A stretch of 27,618 nucleotides of DNA from a virus. Shown here piece after piece: positions 23,401 through 27,618 of the stretch. Positions within the stretch are counted from its first letter, which is position 1. Every line of letters starts with the position of its first letter. A model generated the notes under the pieces. That model was not told the origin of the DNA, searched no databases, and worked only from the letters and a program-made list of their open reading frames with translations. Position numbers and translations under genes: made by a program. The DNA is taken from IMG/VR virus record IMGVR_UViG_3300032163_001980, positions 1 through 27,618 of that record; one strand, written 5' to 3'.

Positions 23401-24346
23401 CGGACCGGCAGCCCTTCAGATCATGGACCTGCCGATCCTGACGCCGACCGAGGTCCCCGGCGTTCCACGTCTCGCCGCCTACGCCGAGCCATGGGCACGG
23501 GTGAACGTGTTCCGATCGCCCACGACCAGCGGCTACCTGCTCGACCAGCTCGTCATCAACCGGTCGACAATCGGGAAGACGCTGTTCGATTTCTATTCCG
23601 GGCCGCTCTGGAACTGGGACATGGCAAACAGCCTCTATGTCCAGATCCCGTCTAGCCAGGGCTTGTTCTCGCTCGAAGACCTGTTCGTGCTCGCCGGCGG
23701 CAACACCTGCGCGATCCACAACGCCGACGGCCAATGGGAAATCCTGCAATTCGCGACGGCCGAACTTATCGCGGCCGATCAATACAAGCTGACGCGGCTC
23801 CTCCGCGGCCAGCTCGGCAGCGAATACGCCATGCGCAGTCCGGTTGCTGCCGGCGCACCGTTCGTCGTCCTCGATGCCACCGTCATGCAGTCGTCGATCG
23901 CGGTCACCGAGCGGCATAATCCCTGGAACTGGAAATGGGGTCCGTCGACCAAGACCATCGATGACCCGACCTATCAAGTCGTCTCATTCACATTCGACGG
24001 CGTGGGCTTGCGGCCCTACAGCCCAGTGCAGCTCGCAGGCCTCCGCGACCCGAGCACGTCCGACTGGGCGCTCAGCTGGATTCGCCGCACGCGCATCGAC
24101 GGCGACAACTGGGAAGCGCCGGACGTGCCGCTCGGCGAGGAGGTCGAGCTCTACGACGTTGACATCATCAACATCGGCACCGGCGCGGTCCTCCGCACGA
24201 CCCGCGTCGGCCAGCCGAGCTTCGCCTACACCTCGGCCATGCAGGTCGCCGACTTCGGCAGCAACCAGGCCCAGGTGAAATTCACCGTCTACCAGGTCAG
24301 CCTCGCCTACGGGCGCGGCACCGGCACGACCAGAACGGTTCCATAA
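20405..24346 (+). CDS. GTA gp15-like tail tip protein with TIM-barrel domain
   Basis: This 1313-aa protein is the central tail tip (megatron), host-specificity factor, similar in length to GTA gp15 proteins. The N-terminus is a glycine-zipper-like hydrophobic segment (LSVAGYAVGGPIGALVGAFA). A Gly run (about 93-104) then a Thr run (106-113) interrupts the N-terminal domain, probably a surface loop. The middle part holds a GTA TIM-barrel-like domain (about 430-770) with AFLIGSEMVALNAVRS, VDFIGVDNYMPLSDWRSG, KPIWFTEFGCPAIDKGANQP and AHLIYWEPANG, recalling glycoside hydrolases with Glu near FTEFG. Then follow phage_tail_3-like sequence and a C-terminal beta-rich segment with LTRLLRGQLGSEYAM. It begins 3 nt after the NlpC stop. 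Confidence 0.94.
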   Translation: MASLVLSVAGYAVGGPIGALVGAFAGKFIDQQIFAPGPTQNQEEGPRLTSLFVTSSSEGASVLRVYGRMRVSPQMIWATNFREVVTTSTSTQGGGGKGGGGGGGQTVTTTTTTYTYFVSFALGLCEGPIVDIGGVWADGKPLDMSQFTWRLYKGDASQGADPKIEAVEGAGNVPGFRDLAYLVFEEMPVEKFGNRIPQITVEVIRRPSAMGVRLEDILTGVTLIPSLGEFAYATDTVYRDDGFGHTIAENRHGSVGKADFLVSLDQLQSGAPNIDTISLVVAWHGTDLRCGNCQIKPKVEFSAKATTPWSWQVSGLGRASADVVSSDSFGPLLGGAPADRAVVQAITELKARGFRVVLYPFVMMDVSAGNSLPNPYSNNAATNGQPPFPWRGRITCSPAPGYTGTVDKTTAAASQVDAFFGSAAPSDFGAWNGDTIPYSGPNEWSYRRLILHYGKLAVAAGGADAFLIGSEMVALNAVRSSASAFPAVSKMVTLAADVKGIVGAGCKVGYAADWSEYANFRPSDGSNDVYFHLDPLWADSHVDFIGVDNYMPLSDWRSGRLHLDAEAGAPSIYDQGYLQGNIEGGELFDWFYASSNDRKTQTRTNVTDGAYGKPWVFRYKDFYSWWTNQHYDRPGGVESVLPTAWVPQSKPIWFTEFGCPAIDKGANQPNVFYDPKSSESFFPYFSTGRRDDLIQRAFLEAHLIYWEPANGHNPTSSVYGAPIIDRASIWAWTWDARPYPQYPNSSLVWRDGPNWRRGHWLTGRLGLVTLSDVVAEICAGLGVSIDVSGINGIVRGYLINNIMSPRSALGPLMQLYFFDACETNGLIKFVQRGGSPVGSFSIDQLVDSGNDSKGVYSLTRAQETDLPRTVHLQFLDPDNDFQAADVYARRLRGSSAKTIELQPAIVFDFAEAQGIVDTLLVDAWVMRERSELTLPPSAFAIEPTDVVNLDLNGRIFQMRADSVGFERIRPAKLVRTDEATYGASDGPPPTRQPKPIIEPGPAALQIMDLPILTPTEVPGVPRLAAYAEPWARVNVFRSPTTSGYLLDQLVINRSTIGKTLFDFYSGPLWNWDMANSLYVQIPSSQGLFSLEDLFVLAGGNTCAIHNADGQWEILQFATAELIAADQYKLTRLLRGQLGSEYAMRSPVAAGAPFVVLDATVMQSSIAVTERHNPWNWKWGPSTKTIDDPTYQVVSFTFDGVGLRPYSPVQLAGLRDPSTSDWALSWIRRTRIDGDNWEAPDVPLGEEVELYDVDIINIGTGAVLRTTRVGQPSFAYTSAMQVADFGSNQAQVKFTVYQVSLAYGRGTGTTRTVP

Positions 24347-25702
24347 ATGACCGATACGCCCCATCTCGGCATGCCGCTGATCGCGGCAAGCCAGTCGCAG
24401 AAGCACGTCACCCACAACCAGGCGATCGTGATCCTCGATTCGATCGTCATGTTGTCGGTGATCGATTCGACCCACACGGCGCCGCCTGGCTCGCCGGCCG
24501 AGGGCGACCGCTACAAGGTTGCCTCCGCCGCGACCGGCGCCTGGGCGACCTGGGACCTCAACGTCGCGCTCTACACCAACGGCCAGTGGGTCAAGCTCAC
24601 GCCCAGGAAGGGCTGGACCTGCTTCGACGAGGCGACCGGCGCGCTCACGGTCTGGACCGGCTCGGCCTGGACCGACTTCGGGACCGCTGGCGGTTATCTG
24701 ACGTTGACCGGCGCGGGGAACGGTACGCTGACGAAGCTCGGCATCAATACGGCGGCTGACACCACCAACCGCCTCGCGCTCAAGTCCAACGCTGCGCTGT
24801 TCAGCCACGATGACGTGACGCCCGGAACGGGCGACATGCGAATTGTCCTGAACAAGAGCGCTGCCACAAAGGATGCCGCGTTCAATTTCCAGGACGGTTT
24901 CAGCACGCGGGCCCTGTTCGGGCTCTTGGGTGATGACAATTTCACCATCAAGGTTTCGCCGGACGGCTCGACCTTCAAAACTGCGATCGTGATCGACAAG
25001 AGCAACGGTCACATCGGCATCAATGGCTCCCCCGACTCCAACAACTGGCTCGCGGTCAATGCCGATGGCGTCCTCTTCAACAAGGACGCCTCCGGCGACA
25101 TGCGCGTCACGATCAACAAGAGCGCTGCGGCAAAGGATGCAGGCTTCACCCTTCAGGACAACTTCAGCACTCGGGCGCTGTTCGGCCTGCTCGGCGACGA
25201 CAATTTCACCATCAAGGTCACGCCCGATGCCTCGACCTTTTACACGGCGCTGACGATCGACAAGAGCAGCGGCAAGATCGACCACACACAAGGGGCCAAG
25301 TTCTCGGCCTACGTGAACTTTGACGATTACCACGCTGCCGGCGCCTGGGCGAAGATCGGCTTCAACAACGCCAATCACAACGACCAGAACGCGTTCAGTG
25401 CGGCGAATAGCAATTTCGTGGCGCCGGTTGCGGGCTACTACTTCTTCGGCGCGCATTTCGTGTTCAAGAAGAATGCGACGCTGCCGACCGAGGTCGATCT
25501 CGCCCTCTACCTCAATGGATCGATCGTCACGCAATCCGAGGTGTTGACAAAGACTGTCGTTGATGTCGGCACCTTCCTGCACACCACCGCGGTGCTCAAG
25601 CTCAGTGCCGGGGACACGGTGGATGCGCGCATCCAGTTCGTCACCAACGACGGTTACGTGGCCGCCAACACGAACAACTTCTGCGGCGCCCGCATCGCCT
25701 GA
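24347..25702 (+). CDS. DUF2793 tail fibre protein with tandem repeats and C1q-like head
   Basis: This 451-aa protein is a likely fibre or receptor-binding protein. The N-terminal part (1-118, HLGMPLIAASQSQKHVTHNQ, and GLFC-like WTCFDEATGALTVWTGSAW) is DUF2793, common directly after gp15-like genes and probably the attachment domain. Two tandem repeats follow, residues 141-225 and 232-313, sharing FSTRALFGLLGDDNFTIKV exactly. The C-terminus (about 319-451) has the C1q/TNF-like pattern of short beta strands: FVAPVAGYYFFGAHFVF, then VDLALYLNGSIV and TAVLKLSAGDTVDARI. It begins directly after the gp15 stop (TAAATG). The C1q call is by pattern and should be tested by structure prediction. Confidence 0.85.
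   Translation: MTDTPHLGMPLIAASQSQKHVTHNQAIVILDSIVMLSVIDSTHTAPPGSPAEGDRYKVASAATGAWATWDLNVALYTNGQWVKLTPRKGWTCFDEATGALTVWTGSAWTDFGTAGGYLTLTGAGNGTLTKLGINTAADTTNRLALKSNAALFSHDDVTPGTGDMRIVLNKSAATKDAAFNFQDGFSTRALFGLLGDDNFTIKVSPDGSTFKTAIVIDKSNGHIGINGSPDSNNWLAVNADGVLFNKDASGDMRVTINKSAAAKDAGFTLQDNFSTRALFGLLGDDNFTIKVTPDASTFYTALTIDKSSGKIDHTQGAKFSAYVNFDDYHAAGAWAKIGFNNANHNDQNAFSAANSNFVAPVAGYYFFGAHFVFKKNATLPTEVDLALYLNGSIVTQSEVLTKTVVDVGTFLHTTAVLKLSAGDTVDARIQFVTNDGYVAANTNNFCGARIA
24767..25285 (+). repeat. In-frame tandem repeat inside the fibre gene
   Basis: Two roughly 250-bp units encode similar segments of about 83 aa, nucleotides 24767-25021 and 25040-25285. The shared core is nearly identical at the protein level (STRALFGLLGDDNFTIKV), with differences concentrated elsewhere. 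The repeats probably set the length of the shaft and allow unit gain or loss by recombination. Confidence 0.8.
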
Positions 25703-25721
25703 ACTGAATTTGGAGAGGGTC

Positions 25722-25943
25722 ATGACCGAGCAGATCGTCCTGCCGACCGGCGTGCGCGGGTATGTCCGCGAGCTTCAAGCGCAGATCCAGGTGCTGTCGG
25801 AACGCGCCGCAAACCTCGCCGCCAACCTGGCCGCGGCGAACGAGCAGGACGAACTTCACCTCGCGCGCATCGACGCGCTCCAGGACGAGCTCGCGAAGGC
25901 CAAGGAGCCGCGCGACCCGAAATCGGACGCTCCTTCGGGCTGA
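25722..25943 (+). CDS. Small coiled-coil protein
   Basis: This 73-aa protein is chosen from the ATG at 25722 with GGAG at 25712-25715, 6 nt upstream. After a short N-terminal segment (MTEQIVLPTGVRGYVREL) it is one continuous Ala/Leu/Gln-rich helix with heptad-like spacing (LQAQIQVLSERAANLAANLA, then ELHLARIDALQDELAKAKE). It carries no signal peptide or membrane segment. The position between fibre and endolysin could suit a fibre-associated chaperone or a spanin-like partner, but a spanin would need a membrane anchor. Function unknown. Confidence 0.7.
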   Translation: MTEQIVLPTGVRGYVRELQAQIQVLSERAANLAANLAAANEQDELHLARIDALQDELAKAKEPRDPKSDAPSG

Positions 25944-25973
25944 TCCCGACCGCTTCAAGCCAACCCCAACGCA

Positions 25974-25996
25974 GGCCGCCTCCGGGCGGTCTTTTC
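25974..25996 (+). terminator. Intrinsic terminator before the lysis genes
   Basis: GGCCGCC (25974-25980) pairs with GGCGGTC (25985-25991) over 7 bp with one G-U and a 4-nt TCCG loop, followed directly by TTTT and then CATTT. This is the best intrinsic-terminator shape in the window. It lies in the 68-bp gap between the coiled-coil gene and the endolysin, and suggests reduced or separately controlled expression of the lysis cassette. Confidence 0.7.
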
Positions 25997-26011
25997 ATTT
26001 GGCGAACCGTC

Positions 26012-26827
26012 ATGGCGGCTTCGACCTACGACGAGGCGCTGCGGCGCCTGCTCGTCCACGAGGGCGGGTACACCAACCACCCGTCCGACCCCGGCGGCCC
26101 GACGAACTTCGGCATCACTATCGCGGACTACCGCAAGTACGTGAAGCCCGGCGCCACGGCGGCCGACGTGCGCGCCATGTCGGTCGATGAAGCAAGGGCG
26201 ATCTACCGCAAACGCTACTGGGATGCACAGCGTTGCGACGAGCTGCCGGCCGGCGTCGACTACAGCATCTTCGATTACGGCGTGAATTCTGGAATTGGTC
26301 GCAGCGGCAAGGTTCTCCACCGCGTCGTTGGTCTTCCGGACAACACGAGTGTTGTGACCGACGAAGTCCTCCGGGCCGTCGCCAAGCGCGACCCAAAAGC
26401 CGTGATCGTCGCGATCAATGAAGAGCGCCTGGCCTTCCTCAAGCGCCTGAAGACCTGGCCGGTGTTCGGAAAAGGGTGGGGCGCACGCGTCACCGCCGTT
26501 CGGGCGGTGAGCCTGCGCATGGCAGGCGAGAGAGTGTTGGTGCCATCCGTTGTCCCGTCGGACGCGCCAATTCCCGGCAAGGGTGCGGTGCTGGCGCCGG
26601 CCGGCACAAAGAAAGTCATCGTCGGCACTGGCACGGCGGGTCCCATCGCTGCCGGCGGCAGCTTCTGGGATTGGGTCGCGGCTCATCCCTGGGAGACCGT
26701 GGCGATCGGCTGTGGCGTCGGCGTTGCCGTGGGCGGGTCGATCTATGCGCTGAACCTTTGGCACCAGCGTCGGCAGGAAGGTGCGATCCCCGAGACGCCG
26801 CTCGTCCCTGAACTCAAAGCCGCCTGA
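26012..26827 (+). CDS. GH108 endolysin with C-terminal membrane segment
   Basis: This 271-aa peptidoglycan hydrolase belongs to glycoside hydrolase family 108, with the catalytic glutamate E17 in LVHEGGYTNHPSDPGGPTNF and the conserved GITIADYRKY. It then has a PG_binding_3-like part (YDYGVNSG-type FDYGVNSGIGRSGKVLHRVV, residues about 80-165). A flexible Pro/Ala-rich linker (about 175-215) leads to a hydrophobic segment (about 229-250, VAIGCGVGVAVGGSIYAL) and a short charged tail. No N-terminal signal is visible. The C-terminal span suggests tethering to the inner membrane until the holin acts. It lies at the head of the lysis cassette. Confidence 0.92.
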   Translation: MAASTYDEALRRLLVHEGGYTNHPSDPGGPTNFGITIADYRKYVKPGATAADVRAMSVDEARAIYRKRYWDAQRCDELPAGVDYSIFDYGVNSGIGRSGKVLHRVVGLPDNTSVVTDEVLRAVAKRDPKAVIVAINEERLAFLKRLKTWPVFGKGWGARVTAVRAVSLRMAGERVLVPSVVPSDAPIPGKGAVLAPAGTKKVIVGTGTAGPIAAGGSFWDWVAAHPWETVAIGCGVGVAVGGSIYALNLWHQRRQEGAIPETPLVPELKAA

Positions 26828-26844
26828 TCAAAGGAGACAAAGCC

Positions 26845-27225
26845 ATGGTGATGGCCGTCATGCTGTTTGCAACGCTCGTCGCAATCTACGCCTTTTGGAT
26901 TCGCCCAATCCTGCAATCGCGCCCGGCGTTCCGCGAACTCTACGATAAGGAAAAGAGCGTTTTCGGCGCGCTGCGCCAGAAGCTCAAGGGCATCAAGCAG
27001 AAGCTCTCGTCCGCTATCGTGATCATCGCCAGTGCCGCGGTGACGGGCTACGACTTCTTCGCGCCGATCGTGAGCGGTGTGGATGTGAGTGGTCTCACGT
27101 CCAGGGTTCCGTCATGGGCCTGGCCCCTGGTCCTGATCTCCGTGACGGCGCTGTTCCAGTTCCTGCGCAATCTCGCCGACAAGCGGCATCGCGACGAGGC
27201 GTCGAACGTCGGGCAGGAGGCATAG
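26845..27225 (+). CDS. Membrane protein of the lysis cassette
   Basis: This 126-aa membrane protein has an N-terminal span (MVMAVMLFATLVAIYAFWIR), a basic, helical middle (GALRQKLKGIKQKLSSA), a second hydrophobic stretch (SAIVIIASAAVTGYDFFA) and a third (WAWPLVLISVTALFQFL). The C-terminus is charged (ADKRHRDEASNVGQEA). A strong Shine-Dalgarno AAAGGAGA (26829-26836) precedes the ATG. Three spans next to endolysin and a second holin-like gene suggest a holin or accessory lysis factor, but I recognise no family. Confidence 0.72.
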   Translation: MVMAVMLFATLVAIYAFWIRPILQSRPAFRELYDKEKSVFGALRQKLKGIKQKLSSAIVIIASAAVTGYDFFAPIVSGVDVSGLTSRVPSWAWPLVLISVTALFQFLRNLADKRHRDEASNVGQEA

Positions 27226-27228
27226 GTT

Positions 27229-27618
27229 ATGTGGACCTGGCTTGCGAGCCTCATCGGTGGGCCCGTCGTCAGCGGCCTGATCAATGCCTACAAGGCCAAG
27301 CTCGATGCTGCCAACACGCAGGACCGCATCGCGGCCGATCTCGCTGTCAAGGAAATCGAGGCCGAGATCGACGCGCGCAGGCAGGCGTCCGCCATTGTGA
27401 TCGCGGAGCAGGGCCGATGGTACACGGCCGTCATCCGCCCGCTGCTGGCCGCCCCCGTGATCATTTATTTCTGGAAGGTGATTGTCTGGGACAAGGTCCT
27501 GGGATTGGGAACGACCGATCCAATCACCGGCATGATTGCTGATTGGACCGGAATGATCATTACCGCCTACGTGGGCGGGCGATCGATTGAGAAGGTCGCT
27601 CGGATTTTCAGGCGGTAG
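27229..27618 (+). CDS. 3TM holin, gene-transfer-release type
   Basis: This 129-aa protein matches the 3TM holin family (Holin_3TM, gene transfer release). It opens with MWTWLASLIGGPVVSGLINA, has a charged helix (EIEAEIDARRQASAIVIAEQ) and the signature RWYTAVIRPLLAAPVIIYFW, then a last span TGMIITAYVGGRSIEKVARI. A perfect AGGAGG at 27215-27220 lies 8 nt before the ATG. It would make pores that release or activate the endolysin. The stop codon lies at the window end, so any downstream lysis genes are not visible. Confidence 0.9.
   Translation: MWTWLASLIGGPVVSGLINAYKAKLDAANTQDRIAADLAVKEIEAEIDARRQASAIVIAEQGRWYTAVIRPLLAAPVIIYFWKVIVWDKVLGLGTTDPITGMIADWTGMIITAYVGGRSIEKVARIFRR

Noticed and set aside
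24347-25702. Diversity-generating retroelement target in the fibre tip
   Set aside because: No reverse transcriptase or template repeat is present, and the repeats in the gene are in-frame shaft duplications.
23984-25723. Minus-strand open frame (579 aa) opposite gp15 and fibre genes
   Set aside because: Antisense shadow; composition follows the codon bias of the opposite strand.
1-27618. CRISPR array, tRNA or rRNA genes
   Set aside because: No regularly spaced direct repeats and no cloverleaf or rRNA-like segments were seen on reading both strands.

Overview
The window is the late (packaging, head, tail, lysis) half of a siphovirus-type prophage or phage-derived element in a GC-rich alphaproteobacterium. 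The host is most likely in the Hyphomicrobiales, of the Bradyrhizobium/Rhodopseudomonas kind. The evidence is strong GC and third-position bias, a GTA-like tail-tip block (DUF2460, DUF2163, NlpC/P60, gp15-like), a 3TM holin of the gene-transfer-release type, a DUF3489 protein, and a palindromic repeat resembling those scattered through Bradyrhizobiaceae genomes. No integrase, repressor, replication gene, tRNA or att site is visible, so the ends of the element lie outside the window or at its edges.

Layout: (1) 1-747, minus: a TauE/SafE (TSUP) permease, probably host or cargo. (2) 884-3512, plus: two overlapping paralogous ParB-domain DNA methyltransferases. They meet, across a bidirectional terminator-like hairpin, three minus-strand genes at 3564-4868 (DUF3489 protein and two hypotheticals). 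(3) 4970-12385, plus: a lambda-like head module of small and large terminase, gpW-like joiner, gpB-type portal, S49 protease with a nested in-frame scaffold start, gpD-like decoration protein, gpE-type capsid and FII-like attachment protein. (4) 12389-18377: tail module of DUF6441-like protein, a tiny membrane ORF, tail terminator-like protein, tail tube, a G/GT assembly chaperone pair and a 1040-aa tape measure. (5) 18438-24346: GTA-type tail tip. (6) 24347-25943: a DUF2793/C1q-like fibre with internal repeats and a small coiled-coil protein. (7) After a terminator, 26012-27618: lysis genes (GH108 endolysin with a C-terminal membrane segment, a membrane protein, a 3TM holin).

The genes form one long rightward transcription unit with many abutting or overlapping start/stop pairs. 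The best-supported unusual feature is a programmed -1 frameshift signal at 14940-14984. It consists of an A AAA AAC heptamer, an 8-nt spacer and an 11-bp GC-rich hairpin. It joins the tail chaperone G frame to a 102-codon T frame that has no start codon of its own and would be missed by ordinary gene calling. Other notable points are the Nu3-like nested scaffold with its own Shine-Dalgarno, a 27-aa transmembrane ORF wedged between tail genes, the lambda-head/GTA-tail mosaic, and a host-type palindromic repeat inserted between the tape measure and DUF2460 genes. Nothing in the window looks like a defence island, CRISPR array, retron or diversity-generating system.
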